Below are positions 1 to 11,198 of a stretch of DNA of 64,000 nucleotides, one piece after another. Location: contig JARUPY010000079.1 in NCBI GenBank assembly GCA_029817715.1, positions 3,472,001 through 3,536,000 of the forward strand, in the 5' to 3' direction. The DNA comes from Melastoma dodecandrum (Eukaryota; Streptophyta; Magnoliopsida; Myrtales; Melastomataceae). Position numbers and translations under genes: made by a program. A model generated the notes under the pieces. The model had not been told where the DNA came from. It did not search any database and saw only the letters and a list, made by a program, of their open reading frames with translations. Within the stretch, counting starts at the first letter, position 1; each line of letters starts with the position of its first letter.

Positions 1-386
1 CCCTTCGTTACGGATAAGGCAAGGCCCCGGCGATCGAAGAGACTTCATGAGAATATTCCGGAGGTATATCATCACTCTTCACCCGTAGGTGTAGGGTGTC
101 GGCGTAGCATTCAGCGATATTAACCAACTAGTCTTACAGAAGTTTGTTAATATGTTAATTTATAGGACATTGATAAACTAATTCCGGAAGATGTTGATTT
201 AGGAGAGTTGAAATCTTTCAACGTGGGAGATTGGAATTTGTTGTCCTATGCTTGGAATGAACTGCTCGATCCCAGGTTGGATTTTCTTGTTATTGCTTGT
301 ATTTTATTATGTGCTCGAGAGTGTAGGGGTTCGTTATTCCGTCTGCACTGTGATTTCATCATGCTATGATATTTATATTGTTGCAG

Positions 387-1567
387 CGAACTGCTTTGTT
401 TGGGACATTCTGTCAGCATTTCAAGGCATGGAATGCTAAGTCTGAAACCGAATAGGTGGATACAGAACGACGTACGGCTGTGCTTCACCAGGAAATGCAA
501 TGCTTTACTAATTGTCCCTTGCAACGACATTCATAGCGATGATCTGTATTGCAGATCATCGACTACCACGGGGTCATGTTGAGCAGCGCCCAACTGGACG
601 ACGGACCCACGCGATGGTATCTCTCTAGCTGGTTGGGGGTATGTCCTAATCATTGTAACATACAAATTTCGATCATTCACAAATTGAATCTGAAGTTATC
701 GTCATTGGGCAGAACCTTGCATCCCGTAATTATAGTGCCGCAAAGATGCCAGTGATCACTATCGACGATCGACAGAATCTTCTAAAATTGTTCAAGCCCA
801 ACATCGGATCCAATGATTGCGTCCAGTTGGTAACTTAAATGTTTTCATGATGTACCACCAAATTGATCATTCATAGCATTTGTACATATAGATTTGCTTA
901 TAATTTCATTTACAGATATACATACCGGTGTGTCTATCGGAGTCACACTGGTGCCTACAGGTGGTGAACTTTCGCGCAGGCGAAGTACTAGTACTTGTCA
1001 CGATGAATAAGGGAGCATCGAACGTCCATGGGAGAATGGACCTGCATGTTCGAGTGCTGACCCTGCTGAAGGTTATTTTGGATGAGAATGCCCAGCAATC
1101 GAGTGCGCGCACCGTTCCGGACATATGTTCATGGCCCGTTCGTTGCCCGGCTTACGTCCTCCAACAGTTCATGTTGGGCAAAGCGTAAGTATTGTTAACC
1201 CACAATAATGAATTATAGACATGGAAACACTAATTTCTTTGTATTTTTTTTAGCGCTGATTGCGGAATTTTCGTCATGAAGTTCATGTCCATGTCGGACC
1301 CAACAGAGGGTCTTGCAGACGTGGTGAGCTAACGCAGTGGGAAAAATAATTGTATAATAGGGACTTCATGTATAAGCATCTGATGAGAACCATTGCTATT
1401 GCGGCTTGCAGCATGTGCGCGATTTTGACAGGTTTCGTCATGCGATAAGTCTGATCAAGTGGCCGAGAAACGGACTGAAGAGCATGGTGCTGGATAAGTT
1501 GAAGGATCGCCGAAAGCAGAGGGCACGCGTAGCGAAAGGATTACCCCAACCAAGAAAAGCTAGCTAA
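387..1567 (+). CDS. Ulp1-like C48 cysteine peptidase gene of a MULE, multi-exon, probably decayed
   Basis: Ulp1 peptidases cleave SUMO or SUMO-like modifiers. An early segment (about 400-480) reads as the Ulp1 N-terminal block 'LKPNRWIQNDV'. Later exons fit GT-AG boundaries: about 555-638, about 694-829, 916-1184, 1254-1323 and 1412-1567 (stop TAA). The 916 exon begins IYIPVCLSESHW and contains the HW of the catalytic histidine (H at 946-948). The next exon gives ADCGIFVMKFM with the catalytic Cys (TGC at 1261-1263). The residue expected to be catalytic Asp (family pattern V-[YL]-D-S) appears as Val (GTC at 997-999), so the enzyme may be inactive. The last three junctions keep frame (phases 2, 0). 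Exons before 640 are uncertain, and the true start may lie left of the window. The gene converges on the transposase, as in Ulp1-carrying MULEs. Confidence 0.6.
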
Positions 1568-1847
1568 TATCTGTCACTGGCAGTGGTGTACATTGTAACA
1601 TTCTGTAAGTAACGGACGATTGACTGCTGCCACAAAAAGGTCAGATGTCCGACAGGTTTTGTTAGTACTGTTCCGTAATAGGATCCCGGATATCAGTACC
1701 ACAAAATATTTTTGGTCGTTTAGCACACTGTACGGCAAACATTGTAAATACCTGGGGCTTATTATATATTCATCTAGCCGACAACGGACTTTCCCTCCTC
1801 CAGACTGCCTTCTTGCATCGCAGTTGCAGTGAACTCCGAAACTGTGT

Positions 1848-3878
1848 TTAATTTATCAGTTTCCATATTTCAAATACCACATTGATTAAACCTTGACATA
1901 GTCGGCAGTGATTCGCACCCCAGAACATCTTCTTTCGTTTACCCTTGTCACCTGGGGACGGACTTGCCTTGCCGTCAGACATCTCCACACTTTGAAGAGC
2001 TACCGTCAATTCTTGTATGGACTTGCGGACTTGCACGTAGGCGGCTTCAGTTTTGCCTCCAAGAAAACATAAATGACGGCAAGCCGTCATAAGAATACCT
2101 TGTCTAACTTCGGCAGTAGTCGCGTCGTGCCCGGAGCCGCCTGCGATAGAAGAATATGATAATCGTGCTCCCTTTGTCCAACGTTGCAGCACGAGCGGCG
2201 GTGGGATGGACTTGATGCCTTCGATCTTCATAACGTGGAACATATGTGCGCAAGACAGTCCGTACGTTTCGAAATGTACGCAACTACCGGTCAACGACGG
2301 ACGATGTTTGGCTGAATATACTTCAACCCCCAGTGATTCCTCCTCGTAACTTCCCAGCCGATATACTCGATTAATATTTCCATCTATCATACCTTCAACG
2401 AAGAACAATGCTTCCTTGAGGATCTGCAAATAAACCTTACGAAACGATGCTAGAGTGTAGATCCGACTTGCGTCCGCCTCGAGGCTGCGCAACATGGTTC
2501 GCAATTGATATGCCTTACATGTCGAATTGTAATCCGCCATACTATCCTTATGGCGCAGGTCTGCGACGGCTCGCTCGTAGTGATGTAAAAATTCATGCAC
2601 TTTGTGCTTCGTCTTCAGGTACATTTTCATGAATGCGTGCATCCCTTCGCAATGCTGCGTGCTCCTAAGAGTAGCCTAGAAATGTCCTTGACAATACGTC
2701 ATCCACCACATTCGTCTGCTATCGTACAACTGTTGTAGCCAGCGAATGTTAATCGACCCAGTATTTTTCATCATATCCTCCCACTCTTGCTCTACCTCAT
2801 CGATGGACTTCGAATTGTACATGACGGCAGAGATGCATCGTCTCAGCGTCGGATCATGTACCCTACGGACAATATTGCGACTCATGTGCCAAAGGCAAAG
2901 ACGGTGTCTGGCTGTTGGCCACGTTTCTCGTACGGCGGCGATCATCGATCTATCTGCATCGGTGACAACGCTGATAGGTACTTTGGACCCCATAACCTCG
3001 GCATGCGTACTTAAAAGCCAAGTGTAATCCTCTACTGACTCATAAGCCATTAAGGCGGCCCCGAAGACAATGGTCTGGTGATGGTTGTTGACTCCGACGA
3101 TGACAACCATTTGCATACCATATGCATTCGTCGGGAAGGTTGAATCTAAAGCGACAACGTCTCCGAATGCGTTGTAATCCAACTTAGATTTTGTGTCTGA
3201 CCAATACATACGGACGACTTCGCCGTCCTCAATGGCTGTCACCAATGACATGCCTTGATCGCAACCTTGTCTGGACAGTAGATATGCACATCCAGCATCA
3301 AACATCGAGCAACTTCCAGATCTTTCATCCTTCAGCTTGCGATTGTTCATGTCTTTCATTAAGAAGCCCACCCGTTCGTGCCTTCTAGAAGCGTAAACCA
3401 ACAGACGCATAATGTCGCATTGCCTGAAACCTACGCTTAACATTCGATTTACGGCTGACATGTCCTCATCAGTAACTGCTCGCCTTTCGCTCATGAAACA
3501 CGATAGAGGGCCAGGCACCAACGCGTGATTGTGAGATAAATTCGCTACTGTGATATACCAACGACCGTTGGTCTCCTTTGCGGTTCTAACCTCACAGTGA
3601 CAGCCTAACCTGATGGACGGCCTCATTCGCGATGACCCGTCAACGGTGGATCTTCTCCTCGGATGGCCTTCTCGCGAGCAAACCCAACTATGCATTACGG
3701 GCTCGCCGCCACGGCGACGTCGTATGTCATTTTTCCTCGTAGAGAATCCGTGTACCAGTCCGTACATCCTGAAAAGTTGACCAACCTCATCTGCTAAAGC
3801 AAAAGTCATCTCCATCATCTTCTCCTCCGACAGTCCCGACACGATCATCAGACAGTCGGCTGTGTCCCCAGCCGCCAT
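1848..3878 (-). pseudogene. FAR1/MULE-type transposase with one in-frame stop
   Basis: The reading frame runs from ATG at 3878 to a stop near 1848, about 675 codons, interrupted only by TAG at 2678-2676. Both halves are in the same frame, so a single base change separates it from an open gene. In order: an N-terminal FAR1-like zinc-binding region ending in SHNHAL (about residues 55-120), the MULE transposase core with ALDSTFPTN and VVTDADRSMIAAV followed by CLWHM (the C-x2-H typical of this superfamily, about residues 240-335), then after the stop a SWIM-type zinc finger 'CVHFETYGLSCAHMFHVMK'. Host FHY3/FAR1 transcription factors descend from such transposases. Proximity to the Ulp1 gene favours a transposon origin here. 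With the stop in place, the protein would lack the SWIM finger. Confidence 0.8.
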
Positions 3879-3899
3879 AGTTTCCTACCCAGAAGGGCT

Positions 3900-4400
3900 G
3901 TGCTCACTCACACTGCGAAGAAATAGCGAATAAACCCTTCCGAGCTCACAGTTGGGTATGGGGATTCAGCAAAATACTTGAAGTTTCATGGACCTGCGGA
4001 AAGCAGTAAAAGAAAACCTCGTTAAACTCCCACTTATTTTATTCTATGCATTCTCGCTCAGGTGATCCAATAGGATAACATGATATTAATATAACAAAAT
4101 AAACAACGAATAACCTACCACCGGTTTAGTAGAAGGCATTTAATTCATTGCTCATCATGCTTGCAGGGCCGCCGGTTTGATCTGTGTGCAGGACTTATCC
4201 GACTGAACATTAATAATCCACCAACCACGCTCAGAGAACTCGAAGCGACATGGAACCGTCGATACTGCTCCCATTAACTTCCCTCAGCCAACTCCAATTG
4301 TAACACCGATTTCTTCTATCCCACTCACCCTACGGGAACGCGCCCACTAAGCCACTTCCATCGAAACACAGACGCGGTAACCAAACCCTTAAGCCTCCCC
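3900..4400. other. Spacer between transposase start and the first paralogue
   Basis: No open reading frame, RNA gene or recognisable repeat was seen. The interval contains the likely promoters of the divergent transposase (-) and of the first paralogue (+), but I could not assign a convincing TATA box. Confidence 0.4.
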
Positions 4401-4402
4401 AG

Positions 4403-5368
4403 ATGAACGGCACTCAGTCGCAGGGTAGCACAATAAACGGCACTACGCCTCTGCGGAACTACGACATCCAGGTATGCTCCGTCCGACCCATACCATGTGA
4501 AAAAGCATGTCGTGTGAGATTGGAGATATGGCATGGTACGCGTACACTGCAAGACCGCCCGGGCTACGACGTTACTTTCGACGTCCGTTTGCCGACCAAC
4601 TTCCACGCTCAGTATGGCAACTGACAGTGGGTACGCGATCTGCATGCTACGCTGCTGCACCTGCTGGATAGAGAGCCCCATTTAAGTGAAACAAACTGCG
4701 ATGCCACCTTTGAACGTATCCTCCGTACCATCCACCTGCCGATACTGAAACTGCTGCGTCCGGGCACGAACAAGCTGCTCGTGAGGCTAAACAGGGTTTC
4801 ACTACGTTTAGCGACAATGTTCTCCGAAAACAGGATATTCCAGATGCGACTGAAACTTGAGGTGGTCGACAACGTATACGCATGGGAGTTCATCCTGAAG
4901 GACACTCGGGGTGTCGTCGACCTGGCACTGGCGGAGGGCATCCAAGATATGGATATGCACAACGAGCTGTCCTTCCTCATATGGAGATGCCCGCCCTTCG
5001 CCAACAACGGCTCCTTCGTCTCCACGGCGCTGGACCTCTACTCCCACCAGAAGATCTCCATTGCACTGGTCATCGGTCCCCCTGAGTCCGCGATGAACGA
5101 CCCAAGGAGCATATGCGCGGCCTTTCCATTCGACAGCCTTCACTATTTCAATTCTTGGCGTGGGGGCGTCTTCATCCTGTGGAGGCGGGAGGAGGAGGTG
5201 AGCATCCACTTCTTCGAGGAGCAGAGCAGATCGGCCAGTGCACTTGTTGTGGTACGTGCTCGTATAAATACCTGGACTAAGTTCTCATCAACTTTCGCAC
5301 GCACATTGTTCATATGCATCTTACTTTCCACGTAGGACTACCCAAGGAACCTGTTATCGGACGTTTAG
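4403..5368 (+). pseudogene. Unrecognised family, paralogue 1, with one premature TGA
   Basis: ATG at 4403 opens a frame that continues to 5251 except for TGA at 4622-4624. Paralogue 2 has a Gly codon (GGA) at the aligned place, so one G-to-T change explains the stop. The frame then meets a GT donor at 5252, and the acceptor at 5335 joins an 11-codon final exon 5336-5368 (DYPRNLLSDV, stop). Paralogue 2 has the same phase-0 intron at the same residue, ending in DYPRNLFSDLSN. Conserved blocks shared by the two copies include PCEKACR (about residue 30), LRPGTN (about 115), FILKDTRG, W-R-C-P (about 195) and SIHFFEE near the C-terminus. I do not recognise the family. A remote resemblance to PINIT/SP-RING (PIAS/SIZ) proteins is only a hypothesis: the zinc ligands are not all present. 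Confidence 0.65.
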
Positions 5369-5977
5369 CACCCCGGGTCTATGTCGCGAAGATGCATATG
5401 CATATGCATATTTCTCTTCGACTGGAGCGGTCCTCACGGACGGTGGACGCGATAATTTTTGTTTTAATAGGCCATCGGTCCCATTTCCTGACCCAACTTA
5501 CACTGCAAAATTTAGCTCTTGTCCGGTATACGCTGGTGGGGAAAACATTCTGTACTGTAAACCCTACCGTAAAACTTCGCTGATGCCCTTTCTTGCTCCC
5601 ATTATATGCGTTCTCCAGCAGTATGATTGTTCGTCGTCTCTAACCCCTTACGCCAACTTCGAGACTCCCTGCCGTGTACGCCGCATACGATAGTCCCCGG
5701 GCAAATTCAGACCCTTGTTGTTTACTAGACGAACTGTAATCCTACTGTTTCATGGACACAAACTACGACTCGATGGAGAACGAATGCATGTGGGGATGAA
5801 TGCATTGCCTACCTTACGAGAAAAACCCTTACTTTCAACAACCGCAGCACATCATTAATTTCGAACTGATAGGGAACCTAATCACTGCTCGCATTTACTA
5901 ATAAATTCAAGTGGCAGTTTACAAATTGTTTTACCCCTACCACTCCGCCATTTTAACAGCCACAAGCCGAATCAACC
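5369..5977. other. Spacer between the two paralogues
   Basis: No gene recognised. It presumably contains the 3' UTR of paralogue 1 and the promoter of paralogue 2. Around 5390-5415 there is a short tandem of ATGCAT-type hexamers. Confidence 0.35.
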
Positions 5978-6923
5978 ATGGCGAACGGCAGCAGGCCATC
6001 GTCCAACTTGCACATCCAGGTAAGCTCCTTCCGACCGTACCCCTGTGAGAAAGCATGTCGGATCAGGGTACAGTTATGGTCCGGAACTGGCGTATCGCCG
6101 GGCCGCGCTGGCTACGAGGTTACTTTCGATGTCTGTCTACACACAAACCTCCAGCTTGAACAGGGTAACGGAGGGTGGGTGCGTGATCTGCGTGTTACTT
6201 TGCTGCAAATGCTGGGTATGGAGCCTCAAATTGACGAAAACAACTGTGCGCCCACCATGGAAGGTCTGCTCCGGTTCTTGCACCTGCCACTACTCAACCT
6301 TCTGCGTCCGGGGACTAATAGGATACAACTCCAGCTAAACAGGCCGTCCCTTCGTGTAGCAACCGCGTTATCCGAGAACAAAATATTTCAACTGCGTCTC
6401 CAGCTGGAAGTGTACAACGACTCACCGGTGTGGGAGTTCATGTTAAATGACACCCGAGGGACGGTCGACCTGGCGCTTGCACAGGGCATCGGTGATTCGG
6501 ACATGAAAAAGGAGATGTCCGTCCTCGTTTGGAACTGCCCAAACTACCGTAACGAATACTCTTTCGTCAACGCTGTAGTTGAACTCTTCACCGTCCAGAA
6601 CACGTGCATGGCGGTGGTCGCTAATATCCCGCCCACCGCACTGAACGATGCAGCCAGCTTATGTGAGCAGTTTCCATTCAGCGACCATCACGTTCTGCAT
6701 TCTCGGCAAGGCGGCGCCCTCGTCCTGTGGCGACGCCAACGGATCAGCATTCATTTCTTCGAGGAGATGGTCGCAACGGCGAGTGCTATCGTTATGGTAC
6801 GTGTACGCCTACTCAACCCAAATAACTTTCCATTCGACCTTCATACGCTCGTAACACATCTGCATTGTATGTATGTCTACGCAGGACTACCCGAGGAACC
6901 TCTTCTCCGACTTGTCAAATTAA
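5978..6923 (+). CDS. Unrecognised family, paralogue 2, intact two-exon gene (285 aa)
   Basis: Exon 1 is 5978-6796 (273 codons from ATG, context CAACCATGG). A GT donor at 6797 and AG at 6883-6884 bound an 88-bp phase-0 intron. Exon 2 is 6885-6923, encoding DYPRNLFSDLSN and a stop. Without splicing, the frame reads into unrelated residues. The intron and the terminal DYPRNL motif are both conserved in paralogue 1, so the model is well supported. The protein has no signal peptide or membrane segment. It shows PCEKACR (about 26-32), GYEVTFDV (about 48-55), LLRPGTNRIQLQLNRP (about 108-123), NDTRGTVDLALAQG, a W-N-C-P motif (about 187-190) and RQRISIHFFEE (about 249-259). Function unknown. It lies beside a Ulp1-bearing MULE and may be cargo of that element. 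Confidence 0.7.
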
Positions 6924-7454
6924 GGACTCTTCGTGCTAGACGTAATTCCCTTTTGTAGAACGTGTGTGACTACGGTATGTCAATGCCCTGGCGGGGTTCC
7001 AAGCCGCATCATAACATTGCGGCCAACAATTTTTGGGCACCTCGCATCCTCTGTGTGCTTTTGCGTTGTAATATCCATTATGAACGTCGGAATTGTGTAA
7101 TCCCCTTTAATATTGCCGTGGACTTCGCGGTGTCCTCGGGAGAACATAACCTGTAATTCGACTTGGTTTCCTACAATTCCTGACCCCCTTTCACCAACTT
7201 CCATGTCACCGTTACCCCAACTTTCTTACCTGCCCTAGCAACTCGTCCTCACCGCGATCTCCCTCCATCGCAGGCTTCGAATCGCAAATGCGTGGGTGCC
7301 CGTCACTGGCCGCAAGTATCTACACAAGCTGAGGATCGGTTTCCCGGCCAATAACGTGCTCCAGACCCTAGCTGAGCTGGGAACGCACAAACTCACTTTT
7401 ATTGGGCAAAATGGTAATATCACCCCCAAGGCAGGGTTGGAGTTAGGCTACTGC

Positions 7455-7935
7455 GAATGTACTAATGGTTACTGTTTATCTACACTAGTACAATTAGTAC
7501 AACTAAAAAAGCACTGTTACTGTTTTGTACCAATTAGTACACCTGTAATGTACTAAAAATGTACTAAAAAAATGTTGTACATTGTACTAACTGTACTAGT
7601 ACAAAAACAGTAATCATTAGTACATTGTACTAAAAAACACTGTTACTGTTTCGTACCAATTAGTACACCTGTAATGTACTTAAAATGTACTAAAAAAATT
7701 TTGTACATTGTACTAACTGTACTAGTACAAAAACAGTATGCATTAGTACATTGTACTAACTGTACTAGTACAAAAACAGTAACCATTAGTACATTGTACT
7801 AACTGTACTAGTACGAAAACAGTAATCATTAGTACATTGTACTAACACTGTAATTAGTACATTGTTAGTAATAACAAGTGTACTAATTTTTGTTAGTACA
7901 ATGTACTAAATCAGGGTCGAAATTAGTACATTGCA
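7455..7935. repeat. Nested GTAC-rich tandem and palindromic repeats
   Basis: The stretch is built from variants of TTAGTACATTGTACTAA (itself palindromic) and ACTGTACTAGTACAAAAACAGT. A long unit of about 125 bp occurs twice (about 7506-7755), then a shorter unit of about 43 bp repeats about three times (to about 7840), followed by degenerate copies. Many units are self-complementary and could fold on either strand. The composition differs sharply from both flanks. It abuts the transposon end at 7919-7976, so it may be the expanded interior of a miniature element. Confidence 0.8.
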
Positions 7936-7976
7936 CGGGACGTCCCACGCATGGGACGTTAGCCGCTCCCTCTCAT
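7919..7976. mobile_element. Right end of a MITE family (left end not found)
   Basis: The sequence ACGTTAGCCGCTCCC near 7957-7971 matches the right terminal repeat of the complete element at 13320-13511 (GTTAGCCGCTTCC), and both are preceded by TAGTACATTGC. I did not find a matching left end upstream, so this is a truncated or diverged copy. Confidence 0.5.
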
Positions 7977-7999
7977 AAATAAAAACGTACGCCTTTACA

Positions 8000-8680
8000 T
8001 TTGTAATAAAAAGTATGTGCATGTTCCTCTTGTTATTATTACTTTAAACGTGATCTTATTTCCCAAAGTATTATGAATCTCGGGTGTGTATCCTACTTCT
8101 TATTAGATTTGTGACCATAAAACTTTCACGTATATTTTTCCCGGCGATAGAAAAAGAATCGTTGAGAAGCATACGCTAAGGAGGTCCTTTCCATTCGGCT
8201 CTCCTTTCATTTCCCCGTACTCGCTGCCTCGGAAGGAACACCAAGAGGCGGAATACAATCTGCGAGTTCTCATTATTGTCCGGTTCTGCGAAGAGTTTAG
8301 AAGATGGGCGAGTGCCATGTTTGCGTGAAAACGAACTGTTCGTAGCTTTGCCGAACAGGAGTTCGGAGCACAATACAAGAAACAACACGCTCCTTCGAGT
8401 TTAACTCATGCGACCTAGTAAAAATGATTCTTAACTATCTCCTTTGCGAATGATCATCATCTCTGTGAGAAGTAACCATCTCCTGTACCATAATCAACTA
8501 TCGAGTGAGGAGCAATCCATCGCAACGGAGGATATTGTGGCTGCGTTGGAGCCAAGAGAAAATTCAATTCGTATACTTCAGGTCAAATGACTAACCTCTC
8601 TATAAGGCTATCAATGACGAAGAAAATCCATCTCTAAGAAGATACGCAACAAGCCTCGGGAAATAAATCTCGTCCATTTA
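8000..8680. other. 3' flank of the CLPT gene
   Basis: AT-rich sequence downstream of the CLPT stop on the minus strand; it probably includes its 3' UTR. Short open frames here show no recognisable protein. Confidence 0.35.
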
Positions 8681-11198
8681 TCAATCATCATTCTGGGTTC
8701 CACTGATTAAAGACCCGAGCTCTTCTGCTTTGGTTTCGTCAAATCCGAGGGAAAGCAGTATCTTGTGGCCTGGAGAGTCTACTTCAGACCAGATCCCAAG
8801 CAGCAGGTGACTCGTCGTGATTTCTCCACCATCCGCTGCAAAACAAAAACAAAAAATAAAGATAATATCATCGGTCATCAACCTTTCCACCAAGGATCAA
8901 AAGCTGGAAGCGCTACAATCTACTCATTATACACAATATGGTTATGATGCAGCACAGCAGAAGAAAATTTCTAGTTAGCTCATCGGTTCGAGTGGCTAAA
9001 ACTGATAACCGTATTAAAGGCAAAACACGAGGCAACGCTTCATGACTTTCCGCTCCAGCCATTATGCGGACCGACTAGTTGAAGCATAATCCACAAAGAG
9101 GGACTTCAATCTCATAAGCTCATATTACCAGAATGAGCCTAACCATGGCAATTATAATTATCAAAGAAGTATTTATGCCTCGATGGCGAGCTTCGGCAAA
9201 GCACTTTGATGACCTGTTAACATAGCCTTGTAGACTAGAAATAGAATCAGTTATAAGACATACCAGATTTCAGCTTTTGCTCTAGAGCCCAATCAAGTGC
9301 CCTTTGTGCATCATCAGTCAAAGGAGGATGTTCGGGGCTAAAATAGAACATATCACCCTTTGGGATGATCTTTACAGCTTCCTCACGCGCTTTGGTTAAG
9401 GTAATTCCATTCGCACGTAAGAACTTTGAACCTGTGCTAGTTCCTGAGAATTACCTCAAAAAAAGTTAGCATCCATTGGCCAAATGATCTACTATTTTAG
9501 TTTTACAACAGCAAAATCAATCCAGTGCCCAGATCTAACAGTTTACTTCACGATCTAACAATTGCAGTAGTCATTGCCAATAAATAGACTCTCAGGGGAA
9601 TCTAGTATTGTAGATATCTCACAAAAACATTCAGACACTCAATGATGGTTCCACTTCCACATTGCAATACATCTTGACCAGCATAAGCCTGACAAAAAAT
9701 TGTCCATTTGGTGAAGTAAATTCAGTATTGGAATCTTGGGAATACTGGTTAAAGGATTCATTTAGCAATCATCTGCAAATTACTACCTCGTGTTTGTGTA
9801 AACTATTCATCAACAACACCACATATATCCACAGCTCGCGTTCTTGATCTATTCTTGAATATGACCCATTACAATAGCATAAAGTTCAAGTGATGGGGAT
9901 GTACCAGATAGGGGACAATTTTATTGGTAGGCATGCAAATCAGATTGCAGGTGTTAGTCATCAAATAATCTCAAGGACAAAAACATACCGGGAGAGGCCT
10001 TAGATGATAAATAAGCAACTTTAGCCAAAAGAGAAAATGAAATGAAATGATCACCATAAATGCAAGATTGAATCGTACCTTCAATTAGTATGCCCATTAG
10101 AAGTGCTTCAGTCCCAGTAGTGGGGTACTTGAGCTTCCTCGCTTCCAACTCAGCCATTGCAAATGACTTGATTGCCCTTCTAGACCGCCTGATTGCAACA
10201 GTACAAGCAAACCTCGTCAGCATCCTCTCAGAGAAACCCGCCACTAAAAATCATATGCGCCCGCAATATGCAGAATATTGTTAACAAGAACAACATAAAA
10301 CTTGTAACATGGAAATAAAGAAAAAAGAAAGATTCCACGACTATATTCTTCACAGAGTGAATTCAGCAACAATTGGCAACCCTTACATTTAATCAACCAG
10401 GAAACTCCGTCATAAATGACCACTCTAAACTACAATTGACCAGCTAGCTAGCCAGACTCATTGTTTGCTGATCATCAATATCTACCTAATCACGACTGTG
10501 CCACTCAATTTACTACAGATTTTAGCATCAGAAGATGTCCAAAAAATGACCACTCTTCAGAATTTCAGTTCCACCTTGCAAGGTGAAATCCTGTAACATT
10601 GTTCTTTTAGTTACGTGATGACTTTGCATACGCATCTTTGCCACAGAAGATACTTGCATTCGGACCCAATACATAGACCGGAAACCAACAATGTTTCTTC
10701 CTTCTAGCCAATACACTAAAAAAAATCCACAGCATCCATCCATCAAAAAACATCGCCCTGACGAACAACAAACCCCGGTTCTCAACAGAAAAAGGATACA
10801 GCAGAACGCACCATCAAACAACATTTTGAGAAATTTCGACTCACTTTGGGATCTTCTCCGAAGACCCAGATGACGACGAAGACGAAGAAGAAGAGCCTCC
10901 CTCCGGCTGCTTCCTTCATTTTCAAAGAACCCCAAAAAAAAACACCCACAATTAACAACTGAAACGAAAATGCCCCCCACCCCCTCCCCCACCCACCCCA
11001 CCCTAAAAGAACATTGCTTTACGCTGTCGGAAGGCTGAACGATATAGTGGCAATTATGGGTCTCGTCCTCGACCTCGGCCTCACGTCGACCCGGATCGAC
11101 CATGGCTTCAGGGCAACGCAAGGTGGGGAGGAGGAGGATAACAACAGCTGGCTGTGGCTCGACGACAAGTCGGAGAGAGTCGTTGTCGGGGCCGCCAT
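8681..11198 (-). CDS. CLPT: Plastid Clp protease accessory subunit, CLPT type (229 aa, five exons)
   Basis: CLPT proteins are ClpN-domain subunits that dock on the plastid ClpPR core and help assemble it. Exons, all GT-AG with matching phases: 11198-11023, 10913-10845, 10188-10079, 9443-9264, 8835-8681. The coding length is 690 nt. Exon 1 encodes a Ser/Thr-rich, acid-poor N-terminus (MAAPTTTLSDLSSSHS...) typical of a chloroplast transit peptide. Exon 2 gives a poly-Ser linker ending EKIPK. Exons 3-5 carry the Clp-N fold: RAIKSFAMAELEARKLKYP, TGTEALLMGILIEGT, KFLRANGIT, FYFSPEHPPLT, AQRALDWALEQKLKS and SHLLLGIWSEVDSPGHKIL. The length agrees with known CLPT proteins. It lacks Walker motifs, so it is not a ClpC/D ATPase. 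I cannot choose between CLPT1 and CLPT2. The exon 2 acceptor (AAG|G) is the least certain junction but is fixed by phase. Confidence 0.9.

Larger units (their letters stand above)
1..6960. mobile_element. Mutator-like element remnant (Ulp1-bearing MULE) with possible cargo genes
   Basis: The interval holds a Ulp1/C48 peptidase-like gene (+) converging on a FAR1/MULE-type transposase (-), followed by two tandem genes of an unrecognised family (+). Pairing a MULE transposase with a Ulp1-like gene is typical of the Kaonashi-type plant MULEs, many of which lack recognisable terminal inverted repeats. I could not define termini or target duplications here: the left end runs off the window and no long inverted repeat was seen near 7 kb. 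Whether the paralogous pair at 4.4-6.9 kb belongs to the same element is an inference from adjacency only. Confidence 0.5.

Noticed and set aside
5368..5583. Separate gene after paralogue 1
   Set aside because: The frame overlaps the last exon in another phase and has no conserved counterpart after paralogue 2.
7455..7935. CRISPR-like array
   Set aside because: Repeats are palindromic, variable in length and without unique spacers, and the genome is a plant.
10528..11121. 197-codon minus-strand frame over CLPT exons 1-2
   Set aside because: It reads through introns of the CLPT gene in the wrong frame; spliced CLPT explains the coding signal.
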